Assembly (NCBI RefSeq): GCF_013155545.1
Contig: NZ_JABJVV010000017.1
Location: 60,455 to 124,454 of the forward strand
Direction of reading: 5' to 3'
DNA length: 64,000 nucleotides
From: Caenimonas soli
GTDB taxonomy: Bacteria; Pseudomonadota; Gammaproteobacteria; Burkholderiales; Burkholderiaceae_C
In this document: in pieces, positions 54,225-63,655 of the stretch
How the letters are laid out: each line of letters opens with the position of its first letter
Numbering within the stretch: position 1 is the stretch's first letter
Translations under genes and position numbers: made by a program
The notes under the pieces: generated by a model
The model's input: only the letters and a program-made list of their open reading frames with translations
The model's database searches: none
What the model was told of the DNA's origin: nothing

Positions 54225-56003
54225 TTGGATTTTGCCTACCCACGTCCCCAACTCCAGCGCTCCCAATGGATGTCACTGAATGGCAAATGGCGCTTCCGGT
54301 ACGACGATGAGCGAGCGCTGACGGCACCCGGGGACATCGACAGCTGGCCGATGGAGATCACGGTGCCCTTTCCGCCGGAGTCCAAGGCCAGCGGCATCGG
54401 CGACCGGGGCTTTCACAACGCCTGCTGGTACCAGCGCGATTTCGATCTCAAGCCGGGCAAGGATCGCGTGATCCTGCGCTTCGGCGCGGTGGACTATGCG
54501 GCCACTGTCTGGGTCAACGGCTGGCTGGCCGCGACGCACGAAGGCGGGCACACGCCGTTCGCGGCCGACATCACCCACATGCTGGAGCCCTCGGGCCGTC
54601 AGACCGTGACGCTGCGCGCTGAAGACGACCCGCACGACCTGACCAAGCCGCGCGGCAAGCAGGACTGGCAGCTCGAACCCCATTCCATCTGGTACCCACG
54701 CACATCAGGCATCTGGCAAACGGTCTGGCTGGAGCATGTTCCCCGCACCTACGTGGACAAGATCCGCTGGACGCCGCAGGTCGAAGGCTATGCCATCGGC
54801 TTCGAGGCGCGCGTCAAGGGCGATCGCTGCGACGACCTGTCGATCGAGGTAACGCTGCGCCACGGCGAGCGCCTTCTGGCGCGCGATCGCTACCAGGTAA
54901 TCGACGGCGAGGTGGACCGCTTCATCGTGCTGTCGGATCCCGGCATCGACGACTTTCGCAACGAGCTGCTGTGGAGCCCCGAGCGGCCCACGCTGCTCGA
55001 CGCCACCGTGCGCATGTTCAAGGGCGACGAGCTGATCGACGAACTGAGCTCCTACACCGCGCTGCGTTCCGTGCACATCCTGCGTGACCGCTTCATGCTC
55101 AACGGCCGGCCCTACCTGCTGCGCATGGTGCTGGACCAGGGCTACTGGCCCGATACGCTGCTGGCCGCGCCCAGCGACGCCGCGTTGCGCAAGGACGTGG
55201 AACTGGCCAAGGCCATGGGCTTCAACGGCGTGCGCAAGCACCAGAAGATCGAGGACCCGCGTTACCTCTACTGGGCCGACAAGCTGGGCTTGCTGGTGTG
55301 GGAGGAAATGCCCTCGGCCTATCGCTTCACGCGCACCGCCATCAAACGCACCGTGCGCGAATGGTCGGAGGCCATAGACCGCGACTACAGCCACCCCTGC
55401 ATCATTGTTTGGGTGCCGTTCAATGAATCCTGGGGCGTGCCCGAGCTCACCGCCATCCGCGTGCAGCGGCATGCGGTGGAGGCGCTCTATCACCTGACCA
55501 AGACGCTGGACGCGACCCGGCCCGTGATCGGCAACGACGGCTGGGAGTCCAGCGCCACCGACATCATCGGCATCCACGACTACGACGCCAACACCGAGCA
55601 CATGCGCCAGCGCTACGGCTCCGAGATCCAGCCCGAGCAGCTGTTCGACCGGCGCCGCCCGGGCGGGCGCATCCTCACGCTGGACGGCTACCCGCACCGC
55701 GGCCAGCCCATCATGCTCACTGAATTCGGCGGCATCGCCTACCAGCACCAACCGGCGCAGAAGGAAAAAATCTGGGGCTACACCGTGGCCCAGAACGAGG
55801 AAGAGTTTGCGCGGATGTACGAAGGGCTGCTGGAAACGGTGATCCACACGGCGCTGTTCAGCGGCTTTTGCTACACCCAGTTCGCCGACACCTTCCAGGA
55901 AGCCAACGGCCTGCTCAACGCCGATCGCACACCCAAGATCCCGCTGGAACGCATCGCTGCCGTCACCAGGAGTTCGCGCACCTACATCCCCGGGGTCGTC
56001 TGA
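54225..56003 (+). CDS. Glycoside hydrolase family 2 enzyme (beta-galactosidase-like)
   Basis: Start at a TTG (54225): AAGGAG sits seven bases upstream, while the longer frame overlaps the preceding gene. The 592-aa product has an N-terminal jelly-roll (SLNGKWRFRYDDE, FHNACWYQRDF, ATVWVNGWLAATHEGGHTPF), a Trp-rich hinge SIWYPRTSGIWQTVWLE, an Ig-like domain, and a TIM barrel. The acid/base Glu is in WVPFNESWG and the nucleophile Glu in MLTEFGG. No signal peptide. Coupling to galT/galK (one-base overlap) argues for release of galactose. Confidence 0.9.
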   Translation: MDFAYPRPQLQRSQWMSLNGKWRFRYDDERALTAPGDIDSWPMEITVPFPPESKASGIGDRGFHNACWYQRDFDLKPGKDRVILRFGAVDYAATVWVNGWLAATHEGGHTPFAADITHMLEPSGRQTVTLRAEDDPHDLTKPRGKQDWQLEPHSIWYPRTSGIWQTVWLEHVPRTYVDKIRWTPQVEGYAIGFEARVKGDRCDDLSIEVTLRHGERLLARDRYQVIDGEVDRFIVLSDPGIDDFRNELLWSPERPTLLDATVRMFKGDELIDELSSYTALRSVHILRDRFMLNGRPYLLRMVLDQGYWPDTLLAAPSDAALRKDVELAKAMGFNGVRKHQKIEDPRYLYWADKLGLLVWEEMPSAYRFTRTAIKRTVREWSEAIDRDYSHPCIIVWVPFNESWGVPELTAIRVQRHAVEALYHLTKTLDATRPVIGNDGWESSATDIIGIHDYDANTEHMRQRYGSEIQPEQLFDRRRPGGRILTLDGYPHRGQPIMLTEFGGIAYQHQPAQKEKIWGYTVAQNEEEFARMYEGLLETVIHTALFSGFCYTQFADTFQEANGLLNADRTPKIPLERIAAVTRSSRTYIPGVV

Positions 56004-57088
56004 TGCATCGATTGCTGCTGACCAAGCCGGACGGCCGGCACCTGACGCTCTACGGGCGCGAGCCCATCGACGCGAACCTGCAGGCGCCCAGCCCCTTCGC
56101 GGAACCCTTGAACGCCAGCCCGCACCTGCGCTGGCATCCGCTGCGCGGCGAATGGGTCACCTACGCGGCGTACCGGCAAGGACGCACCTTCCTGCCGCCG
56201 CCCGAGTACAACCCGCTGGCCGTCACCAAGGATCCGGCGAATCCCACCGAAGTCCCGGCAGGCCGCTGGGACGTGGCGGTGTTCGACAACCGCTTTCCGT
56301 CGCTGGGCGGCACCAGCGGGCCGCCGCCGCCCGAATTGATCGTGCCCACCGCGCGCGCCGATGGGCATTGCGAAGTGGTGGTGTTCACGCAGGACCCGCA
56401 GTCGTCGCTCGGCGCGTTGCCGCTGGACCATATCGACTTGCTGCTGCAGGTCTGGGGCGAGCGCACCGAACGGCTGGGCGAGCGCGAAGAGATCCAGTAC
56501 GTGCTGCCCTTTGAAAATCGCGGCGCGGAGGTCGGGGTGACCTTGCACCATCCGCACGGCCAGATCTACGCCTACCCGGTGGTGCCGCCAGTTCCCGCGC
56601 GCATGCAGCAGGCGGCTGCCGAGCACTTCCTGTCGCACGGGAGGGGCCCGCTCGAGACGATGATCGCGGGCGAGCGGCGGGTGCAGGAACGCATCATCTA
56701 CGAAGGCCGGCATGCCATCGCGTTCGTTCCCGCCTGCGCGCGCTACCCGTACGAGGTGTGGATAGCGCCGATAGATCCGGTGGAGGGATTCGCGCAGCTC
56801 GGGCCGGCCGAGCGCGCCGACCTGGCGCGCGCGCTCAAGACCGTGCTGCTCAAGTACGACGGCCTGTGGCAGCGGCCGCTGCCCTATCTCATGGCCTGGT
56901 ACCAGGCGCCCACCGATGGCAAGCGCCACCCGGAAGCGCACCTGCACGCCGAGATCTATCCGCCCAACCGCACGCGCGATCGGCTGAAGTACCTGGCGGG
57001 CACCGAGATCGCGGCCGGTTTTTTCGCCATGGACGCGCTGCCGGAGGAAAAGGCGCGCGAGCTGCAGCAGGTGGAAGTGAGCCTGTAA
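56003..57088 (+). CDS. galT: Galactose-1-phosphate uridylyltransferase
   Basis: A 361-aa HIT-superfamily enzyme that swaps UMP between UDP-glucose and galactose-1-phosphate. Seen: LRGEWVTYAAYRQGRTFLPP, FDNRFPSLG, HCEVVVFTQDP, FENRGAEVGVTLHHPHGQIYAYP with the His-Pro-His-Gly-Gln active site, and EAHLHAEIYPPNR. ATG overlaps the GH2 stop (TGATG); its own TAA overlaps the galK ATG. Confidence 0.93.
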   Translation: MHRLLLTKPDGRHLTLYGREPIDANLQAPSPFAEPLNASPHLRWHPLRGEWVTYAAYRQGRTFLPPPEYNPLAVTKDPANPTEVPAGRWDVAVFDNRFPSLGGTSGPPPPELIVPTARADGHCEVVVFTQDPQSSLGALPLDHIDLLLQVWGERTERLGEREEIQYVLPFENRGAEVGVTLHHPHGQIYAYPVVPPVPARMQQAAAEHFLSHGRGPLETMIAGERRVQERIIYEGRHAIAFVPACARYPYEVWIAPIDPVEGFAQLGPAERADLARALKTVLLKYDGLWQRPLPYLMAWYQAPTDGKRHPEAHLHAEIYPPNRTRDRLKYLAGTEIAAGFFAMDALPEEKARELQQVEVSL

Positions 57089-58155
57089 TGAGCGGTTTCG
57101 AAAGCGTGTTCGGCGCCTTGCCGCAGGCCGTGGGGGAAGCGCCCGGACGGGTTAACCTGCTGGGCGAACACACCGACTACAACGGCGGTTTCGTGCTGCC
57201 GATTGCCATCGCGCAGCGCACCCGCGTTTCCATGCGGCGCAGCAGCGGGAGGCAATTCGCGCTGCACGCCGAAGGCCAGGGCGGCACCGTGCGGTTCGAC
57301 CTGGATTCGCCGCCGCCGGAGCATTTCGCCAGCTACGTCTTTGGTTGCCTGGTGCTGGTGCGCGAGCGCGGCACCGACATCCCGCCGCTGGACATCCACG
57401 TCGAATCCGATGTGCCCATGGGCGTGGGCCTGTCTTCCAGCGCGGCGTTGGAAGTGGCTACGCTGCGCTGCCTGCGACAACTGCTCGGCATGCCCCTGGA
57501 CGACGTGCTCATCGCCCAGCTGGCCCAGCGCGCGGAGATCGAGTACGCGGGCGTCAACTGCGGGATCATGGACCAGATGGCGTCCAGCCTGGCCGACACC
57601 ACCCGGGCACTGCTGCTGGACACCCGCAGCCTGGAGCGGCGGTTCGTCGAGCTGCCGCCAGGTAGCGCAGTGCTGGTGATCGACTCGGGCATCGCGCGCT
57701 CATTGGCCGCCAGCGGCTACAACCAGCGCCGCGCCGAGTGCGAGGAGGCCGCGCGGCTGTTGGGCGTGGCTTCGCTGCGCGACGTCGCCAGCATCGACGA
57801 GTTGAGTTCACTGCCGGATTTGTTGAAGCGGCGGGCCCGCCATGTCGTGACGGAGAACGCGCGCGTGGTCCAGGCGGTCGCCTGCACCACGGCACAGGCG
57901 TTCGGTGCGCTGATGAACGACTCGCATGCCAGCCTGCGCGACGACTACGAAGTCTCCACACCCGAGCTCGACCGGCTGGTGGCCCTGTTGCAGGCCGAGG
58001 ACGGTGTGCACGGAGCGCGGCTGACAGGCGCGGGTTTCGGCGGCGCCTGTGTGGCCCTGTGCGAGGCCCAGGCCCTGCAGCAGGTTGCCGCCCGGGTGCT
58101 GGACCAGTACGCCGCCGCCGGTCAAAACGGCAAGGTGCTGGTGCCGCCTCAATAG
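57088..58155 (+). CDS. galK: Galactokinase
   Basis: A 355-aa GHMP kinase. Galactose-binding APGRVNLLGEHTDYNGGFVLP, ATP motif PMGVGLSSSAALEVATL, catalytic Asp in GVNCGIMDQMASSL, and C-terminal GARLTGAGFGGACVAL. Third gene of the tightly overlapped GH2-galT-galK unit. Phosphorylates galactose at C1 so that GalT can make UDP-galactose. Confidence 0.94.
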   Translation: MSGFESVFGALPQAVGEAPGRVNLLGEHTDYNGGFVLPIAIAQRTRVSMRRSSGRQFALHAEGQGGTVRFDLDSPPPEHFASYVFGCLVLVRERGTDIPPLDIHVESDVPMGVGLSSSAALEVATLRCLRQLLGMPLDDVLIAQLAQRAEIEYAGVNCGIMDQMASSLADTTRALLLDTRSLERRFVELPPGSAVLVIDSGIARSLAASGYNQRRAECEEAARLLGVASLRDVASIDELSSLPDLLKRRARHVVTENARVVQAVACTTAQAFGALMNDSHASLRDDYEVSTPELDRLVALLQAEDGVHGARLTGAGFGGACVALCEAQALQQVAARVLDQYAAAGQNGKVLVPPQ

Positions 58156-58159
58156 GCCG

Positions 58160-60364
58160 TCACGCGGCCTCGCGCTCCGGGGGCTCTTGCCGGCCCAACG
58201 GCCAGTCGCCGGCCATGTTGTGGCAATCGCCCAGGTAGCGGCAAAGCGCGTCTTCCAGCTTGGGCATCAGGAAGTGGCGCTCGCTGCCCAGCGCCGAATA
58301 GCGCGGCCGGGGGGCGACATGGCCGAGAGCCGTGCCGTAGGAGCTTTCGACCAGGCGCATGTCCAGTGACGCCGCTTCGGCGGCCATCTGGGCGAAGCGC
58401 GCCCAGCTCACCTCGCCGCGGTTGGTCAGGTGCCAGAGGCCGTGCTCGCCATCGACCAGCAGGTCCAACGCCGCCTGCGCCAGGTCCGGCACATAGGTGG
58501 GCGACACGCACTGGTCTTCTGCAGCCCGCCAGGGCTCGCCGCGCCGCAGCGTCTCCAGCGCTTGCGAAACGAAGTTGTGCCGGTCCCACGGCCCGAAGAA
58601 GGCGGCCGTCCGGATCAGCAAGGCATCGGGCGCATGTTCCTCGATGCGGGTCTCGGCCTCCAGCTTCGCGCGGCCATAGGCGTTGAGCGGCGCCGGCGTG
58701 TCGCTTTCCACGTAGGGCGAAGTCTTGCTGCCATCGAACACCAGGTCGCTGGAGAAGGTCATGAGGCGCACGCCCCGGCGCGCGCACTCCTGGGCCAGCA
58801 GCACCGGTCCGGCGACGTTTTCGCGCCACTGGCGCTTGTCGTGCTCGGCATCGTCCACGCGCACGAAGCCGGCGGTGTTGATGACTGCCCAGGGTTGCCA
58901 GCGCTCCAGCGCGGCCGCCACCGAAGCCGGGTCGGCGATGTCCATGTCGGCGCGCGACAGCAAGCGATAGGACAGGCCGCGCAGGTCGCAAAAGCGCGAG
59001 AAGGCCTGGCCCAGCGTTCCCGTGGCGCCGGTGATCAGCAAAGGACGGCCGGTCACCGGCATCGTCTCGATCTCGCCATGCGCCGGGTAGGCGAGGCGCA
59101 GTTCACGCTGCCACCAGCCGGGCGCGCCGAGCACCGGGCTTTGCGGCGTTTCACCATGGGCCAGTTGCCGCGCCAGCGCGGCCAGCGCGGTGGGCCGCGG
59201 CTCGCCGGTGCTGACGTCCCACAGGCCCGGTTCGTAGGTGCCGATGCTGCGCGTCAGCAGACTGTCCCAGTCGTAGGTGCCGAACGCGGCCCAGGCGGTG
59301 ACGGCGCGGATGTCGTGGCCTTCGCTGCGCACTTCCTCCGCGGCCTGCCAGGCCTGGTGCAGCCAGCGCAGCTGTTCATCGCGGGTGCAGCCCAGGTGGG
59401 CCTCGGTGATGGCCACCGGCAGCCCGTAGCGTTCGCTGGCTTCGCGCAGGCGGGCGGCGAAGCCGCCGATGGCGCGGCCATGAACACGGGCCAGTTCCAC
59501 GTCCACGTACTTGTCGCGCCCGTTGCCGCCAAGCAGGTCCGGCGGGTACAGCCAGACGCGCTCGTCCAGGAAGCGCTCGCTGGTCACGTAGCAGTTGATG
59601 CCCACCACGTCGGGCGGGCAGGGATGCTCGACCAGCTCCTGCAGTTCCTGTTCGCTGGCGCCGTGATTGCGCAGATAGGCGCGCAGCGGGTGCTGCGCGT
59701 CGACGCGTCCGGCCAGCAAGTCGAACGTCAGCCAGCGGCGCAGGTTCTCGAACTCGGCCTGGTAGCGCAGCCGCGGGGAACTTTCGATACGGCCGAGGTC
59801 ATCGGTCTGTATCAGCTGCGCCTGCGGGTTCACCTCGCGCACGGCGCGCATCGCCAGCACCGTGGCCCTGATCTGGTTGAGAAGGGCGCGCACGAAACTC
59901 TTGTCGTCGCGATGGTGCGGATACCACAGGCCGTAGAGCCCGCTGAACCGCGCCGTGGTCAGCGGCTCGTTGACGGGCGTGTAGGCGTCGATGTCGGGAT
60001 AGCGTTCGGCCACGGCGCGCGCATAGGCCGCGAGCTTTGGCGCAAACTGCGGATCCAGCAGGCTGGTATGGCGCGGGCCGCTGCCGTGGTGCACCAGGCC
60101 CGCGATGAAACCCAGCCCGAGTTCGCGCATCCGCACCACCCGCTCGTCGCTCCAGCGCCAGTCGAACACGCCAAGGTCGGGCGAAGTTCGTTCCCACAGC
60201 AGCGGAAAGCGCAGGCGCTTGGCGCCTGTGCCGGCCAGCCGGTCCAGGTCATCCAGGCGCCGGTCGAAGCCGCTGAAGAGCAGCTGGTCCTGGTACGCAT
60301 CTCCAACGCGGTTGACGGTGCACTCGGGCCCCGCCCACAACTCGAGCGGCCGCATCGGGCTCAT
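58160..60364 (-). CDS. Fusion: GH1-like glycosidase domain + RmlD-type NDP-sugar reductase domain
   Basis: A 734-aa two-part protein. Residues 1-~415 form a GH1-type barrel: GAKRLRFPLLWERTSPD, the acid/base position in YTPVNEPLTTARFSG, GINCYVTSE, and a nucleophile-position Glu in VAITEAHLGC (usual TENG altered). Residues ~440-715 form a short-chain reductase: LLITGATGTLGQAF, NTAGFVRVDDAE, MTFSSDLVFDGSKTSPYVE, catalytic YGRAKLEAE, RTAAFFGPWDRHNF, GLWHLTNRGEVSW. RmlD makes dTDP-rhamnose. The link of hydrolase and nucleotide-sugar reductase is unusual but I recall it in other Burkholderiales. Ends five bases from convergent galK. Confidence 0.88.
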   Translation of the reverse strand: MSPMRPLELWAGPECTVNRVGDAYQDQLLFSGFDRRLDDLDRLAGTGAKRLRFPLLWERTSPDLGVFDWRWSDERVVRMRELGLGFIAGLVHHGSGPRHTSLLDPQFAPKLAAYARAVAERYPDIDAYTPVNEPLTTARFSGLYGLWYPHHRDDKSFVRALLNQIRATVLAMRAVREVNPQAQLIQTDDLGRIESSPRLRYQAEFENLRRWLTFDLLAGRVDAQHPLRAYLRNHGASEQELQELVEHPCPPDVVGINCYVTSERFLDERVWLYPPDLLGGNGRDKYVDVELARVHGRAIGGFAARLREASERYGLPVAITEAHLGCTRDEQLRWLHQAWQAAEEVRSEGHDIRAVTAWAAFGTYDWDSLLTRSIGTYEPGLWDVSTGEPRPTALAALARQLAHGETPQSPVLGAPGWWQRELRLAYPAHGEIETMPVTGRPLLITGATGTLGQAFSRFCDLRGLSYRLLSRADMDIADPASVAAALERWQPWAVINTAGFVRVDDAEHDKRQWRENVAGPVLLAQECARRGVRLMTFSSDLVFDGSKTSPYVESDTPAPLNAYGRAKLEAETRIEEHAPDALLIRTAAFFGPWDRHNFVSQALETLRRGEPWRAAEDQCVSPTYVPDLAQAALDLLVDGEHGLWHLTNRGEVSWARFAQMAAEAASLDMRLVESSYGTALGHVAPRPRYSALGSERHFLMPKLEDALCRYLGDCHNMAGDWPLGRQEPPEREAA

Positions 60365-60422
60365 TAGGTAACCCCCGCGCTACGCGCTGCGGTGCTATTC
60401 GCCTTGGGAGCGGCCCGGCGGC

Positions 60423-61649
60423 TCATGCACCCGCGGACACGTGGCCGATCGGCGCCGTCAAGGGCGACACGTCGCGGCACGCTCTCGCGGCCTCCTCGTG
60501 GCGTTGCTTGAGGCGTTTGAAAGCAGCCAGGGCCTGGCCCACCACCTGGTCCATGTTGTAGTACTTGTAGGTCGCCAGGCGGCCCACGAAGGTCACGTTC
60601 TGGGTGGCTTCGGCCAGCGCCTCGTATTTGCGGTACAGGGCGGCGTTCTCGGGCCGCGGCACCGGGTAATAGGGGTCGCCGTCGGCTCGCGGGTATTCGT
60701 AGACCACCGAGGTCTTGGGATGCAGCTGCCCGGTGATGTGCTTGAACTCGCTGATGCGCGTGTAGCCGTAGTCGTTCGGGTAGTTCACCGTGCCCACCCG
60801 CTGGAACTGCTCCTGGGGCAGGGTCTCGTGGCGGAACTCCAGGCTGCGGTAAGGCAGCTTGCCGTACTGGTAGTTGAAGAACGCATCCACCGGGCCGGTG
60901 TAGATCATGTGCTTCCAGGGCAGCACATCCACGACGTCGCGGTAGTCGGTGTTGAGCATCACCTTGATGTTGGGGTGATCCAGCATGGACTCGAACATGC
61001 GCGTGTAGCCGTGCAGCGGCATGGCCTGGAAGGTGTCCGTGAAATAGCGGTCGTCGCGGTTGGTGCGCGTGGGCACGCGGGCGGTGACGCTGGCGTCGAG
61101 CTCCGACGGGTCCAGCCCCCACTGCTTGCGCGTGTAGCCGCGGAAGAACTTGTTGTAGAGCTCGCGGCCGACCTTGCTGACGACCACGTCCTCGGAGGTC
61201 TTCACGGCTTCCACTTTTTCGGCCACCGACTCGAAGAACTTCTCCATCTCGAACGAGGTGAGGTTCAGCCCGTAGAGCCTGTTCACCGTGTCCAGGTTGA
61301 TGGGAATGGGCACCTCCTGCCCATCCACGCTGGCCAGCACCCTGTGCTGATAGGGCCGCCACTGCGTGAAGCGCGACAGGAAATCGAAGATGTCGGCGGA
61401 GTTGGTATGAAAGATGTGCGGGCCGTAGGGATGGATGAGCAGGCCGTCGTCGTTGTACCTGTCGTAGGCATTGCCGCCGATATGTCGCCTCTTCTCCACA
61501 ATTAACACCCGTTGCCCCAGGTCCCGGGCCAGGCGTTCGGCCAGCACGCTGCCCGCAAAGCCGGCGCCGACGATCAGGTAGTCGAATCCGCGCTGGCCGG
61601 GAATGGTGGCGGAAACCGCCGACTTGAAACTCTCGCTGCCCTTGTCCAT
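60423..61649 (-). CDS. glf: UDP-galactopyranose mutase
   Basis: A 408-aa flavoenzyme converting UDP-galactopyranose to the furanose form. FAD motif YLIVGAGFAGSVLAERLA, IVEKRRHIGGNAYD, GPHIFHTNSADIFDFL, KFFRGYTRKQWG, RVPTRTNRDDRYFTDTFQAMPLHGYTRMFE, PVDAFFNYQYGKLPYRSLEF and the C-terminal GRLATYKYYNMDQVV are all present. It implies a galactofuranose-containing glycan. Runs in the same direction as the fusion gene 58 bases downstream. Confidence 0.95.
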   Translation of the reverse strand: MDKGSESFKSAVSATIPGQRGFDYLIVGAGFAGSVLAERLARDLGQRVLIVEKRRHIGGNAYDRYNDDGLLIHPYGPHIFHTNSADIFDFLSRFTQWRPYQHRVLASVDGQEVPIPINLDTVNRLYGLNLTSFEMEKFFESVAEKVEAVKTSEDVVVSKVGRELYNKFFRGYTRKQWGLDPSELDASVTARVPTRTNRDDRYFTDTFQAMPLHGYTRMFESMLDHPNIKVMLNTDYRDVVDVLPWKHMIYTGPVDAFFNYQYGKLPYRSLEFRHETLPQEQFQRVGTVNYPNDYGYTRISEFKHITGQLHPKTSVVYEYPRADGDPYYPVPRPENAALYRKYEALAEATQNVTFVGRLATYKYYNMDQVVGQALAAFKRLKQRHEEAARACRDVSPLTAPIGHVSAGA

Positions 61650-61748
61650 CGTGCTCCCTTGTGTGTGGCAGGCGCATCAAATGCCGCGCCTGTACCGCTA
61701 GGGAAGAGTAGCAAAGGGCAGGCCCGCGCTGTCATCACTGCTGCTCAT

Positions 61749-61768
61749 CGGTGCAAGCCTTTGCACCG
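61749..61768. terminator. Short perfect hairpin downstream of the sulfhydrylase gene
   Basis: CGGTGCAA (61749-61756), loop GCCT, TTGCACCG (61761-61768), an 8-bp stem about 20 bases past the 61789 stop on the minus strand. It lacks a T-run. It could be a weak terminator or an operator ahead of glf. Confidence 0.4.
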
Positions 61769-61788
61769 TGTTTCATCAGTGCCAGCTG

Positions 61789-63159
61789 TTACACGCGCGT
61801 GGCTTGACGCAGCGCCTGGTCGACGTCCCACAGGATGTCGTCCGCCTCTTCGATGCCGACGGACAGGCGGATCATGTCGGCACGGACGCCGGCGCGCAGC
61901 AGCTCATCCTCGCTCAACTGGCGATGGGTGGTCGATGCGGGATGGATCACCAACGTCTTGGCGTCGCCGATGTTGGCCAGGTGGCTCAGGAATTCGCAGG
62001 CGTCGATGAAGCGCTCGCCCGCTGCGGCCGGGTCGGCGGCCTTGATACCGAATGTGAGGATGCCCGAAGCGCCGGGCAAGCCGTCGATGCTGCGGAACTG
62101 TTTTTTGGCCAATGCGTGGTACGGCGAGGTCTCCAGGCCGGGGTAGTTGACCCAGCTCACGAGCGGATGGTCGTCCAGGAAGCGCGCCACCTGCAGAGCA
62201 TTGCGGCAATGCGCCTGCATGCGCAGGTGCAGCGTTTCGATGCCTTGCAGGATCAGCCAGGCGTTGAGCGGGGAGAGCGAGCCGCCGAAGGTACGGTTGA
62301 CCTCCATGCGGGCCTTCATGGTGTAGCCGAAATCGCCGAAGGTCTCGTAGAACTTGACGCCGTGATACGCCCTGCTGGGTTCGAGCATTTCGGGGAACTT
62401 GGGCGCCGACAGGGGCGATCCCCAATCGAATTTGCCCGACTCGACGATGACGCCCGCCATGGTGGTGCCGTGCCCGCCCAGGTACTTGGTGGCGCTGTGC
62501 ACCACGATGTCGGCGCCGAAGGCGAACGGGTTGCACAGGTAGGGGCTGGCCACCGTGTTGTCGATGATGAGGGGCAGGCCATGCTCATGCGCCACCTGGG
62601 CCACGGCTGCTATGTCCAGCACGTTGACCAGCGGATTGCCCAGCGTCTCGCCGTAGAGGGCCCGGGTGTTGGGCCGGATCGCGCGGCGGAAGTTGTCGGG
62701 GTCCTCCGGGTCGACGAAGGTCGTCTCTATGCCCAGGCGCGAGAAGCCGACGCCCAACTGGCCCACGCTGCCGCCATACAAGGTGGAGGCCGCGACGATG
62801 TGATCGCCGGTCTTGAGGATCGCCAGCAGGGCCGTCATCTGCGCTGCCATGCCCGTCGCGCAGGCCAGTGCGGCGCGGCCGCCCTCCAGCGAGGCGACGC
62901 GCTCTTCCAGCACCGCCACCGTGGGGTTGCTGATGCGGCTGTAGACGTTGCCGAAGGTCTGCAGGTTGAACAGGCTGGCCGCGTGCTCGGCGGAGTCGAA
63001 GACGAAGCTGGTGGTCTGGTGGATGGGCGTGGCGCGCGCGCCGGTCACCGGGTCGGGCACGGCGCCGGCGTGGATGGCACGGGTGCCGAACGCGTACTCG
63101 CGGTCGGCGCCTCCTTTCGAGCTCTTGCCGAAGCCGGGGTAGTCGCGGTCTTTGGTCAT
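61789..63159 (-). CDS. metY: O-acetylhomoserine aminocarboxypropyltransferase (sulfhydrylase)
   Basis: A 456-aa Cys/Met-metabolism PLP enzyme that makes homocysteine from O-acetylhomoserine and sulfide. Seen: FGTRAIHAGAVPDPVTGARATPIHQTTSFVF, YSRISNPTVAVLEERVASLEGG, SGMAA-like ATGMAAQM, IDNTVASPYLCNPFAFGADIVVHSATKYLGGHG with the PLP Lys, and VIHPASTTHRQL. The N-terminal ~20 residues (KDRDYPGFGKSSKGG) extend beyond the usual start. Starts one base after the CoA-binding gene. Confidence 0.92.
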   Translation of the reverse strand: MTKDRDYPGFGKSSKGGADREYAFGTRAIHAGAVPDPVTGARATPIHQTTSFVFDSAEHAASLFNLQTFGNVYSRISNPTVAVLEERVASLEGGRAALACATGMAAQMTALLAILKTGDHIVAASTLYGGSVGQLGVGFSRLGIETTFVDPEDPDNFRRAIRPNTRALYGETLGNPLVNVLDIAAVAQVAHEHGLPLIIDNTVASPYLCNPFAFGADIVVHSATKYLGGHGTTMAGVIVESGKFDWGSPLSAPKFPEMLEPSRAYHGVKFYETFGDFGYTMKARMEVNRTFGGSLSPLNAWLILQGIETLHLRMQAHCRNALQVARFLDDHPLVSWVNYPGLETSPYHALAKKQFRSIDGLPGASGILTFGIKAADPAAAGERFIDACEFLSHLANIGDAKTLVIHPASTTHRQLSEDELLRAGVRADMIRLSVGIEEADDILWDVDQALRQATRV

Positions 63160-63160
63160 G

Positions 63161-63637
63161 TCAGTACGGAAGATGTTGCGGACGGCGCGACGAGATCACC
63201 TTGGTGTTGACGCCGGCCCAGCCCAGGCCGCCGAACAGGCGCGCATGTTCGATCTTCACGCAACGGTCCATCACCACGTCCAGGCCGGCGGCCCTGGCCC
63301 GGGCGGCGGACGCCTCGTGGATGACGCCGATCTGCATCCACAGGCAGCGCGCGCCGATGGCGATCGCTTCATCGGCGATGGGCGGGATGTCCTCGCTCTT
63401 GCGAAAGCAATCGACCATGTCGATGCGGTGCGCCGCCGCCGCTGCCGTGAGATTGGGGTAGCAGCGCTGGCCCAGGATCTCGCTCGCCATTGGATTGACC
63501 GGGATGATCTGGTAGCCGTGCCCCTGCATGTACTTGGCCGCGAAGAAACTGGGTCGGTGCCATTGGGGCGAGAGGCCCACCACGGCGATGGTCTTGCAGG
63601 TGCCGAGGATGCGCCGCAGTTCGCTGATCGTGTTCAT
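63161..63637 (-). CDS. CoA-binding domain protein (YccU-like)
   Basis: A 158-aa single Rossmann domain of the YccU type: LGTCKTIAVVGLSPQWHRPSFFAAKYMQGHGYQIIPVNP, CYPNL, IDMVDCFRKSEDIPPIADEAIAIGARCLWMQIGV, DVVMDRCVKIEHARL. The cofactor loop GLSPQWHRPS is conserved. Function unknown; a CoA-sensing or acyl-CoA-related role is inferred for the family. Operon with the sulfhydrylase downstream. Confidence 0.9.
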   Translation of the reverse strand: MNTISELRRILGTCKTIAVVGLSPQWHRPSFFAAKYMQGHGYQIIPVNPMASEILGQRCYPNLTAAAAAHRIDMVDCFRKSEDIPPIADEAIAIGARCLWMQIGVIHEASAARARAAGLDVVMDRCVKIEHARLFGGLGWAGVNTKVISSRRPQHLPY

Positions 63638-63655
63638 GCACTGCAGTGTAAGGCT

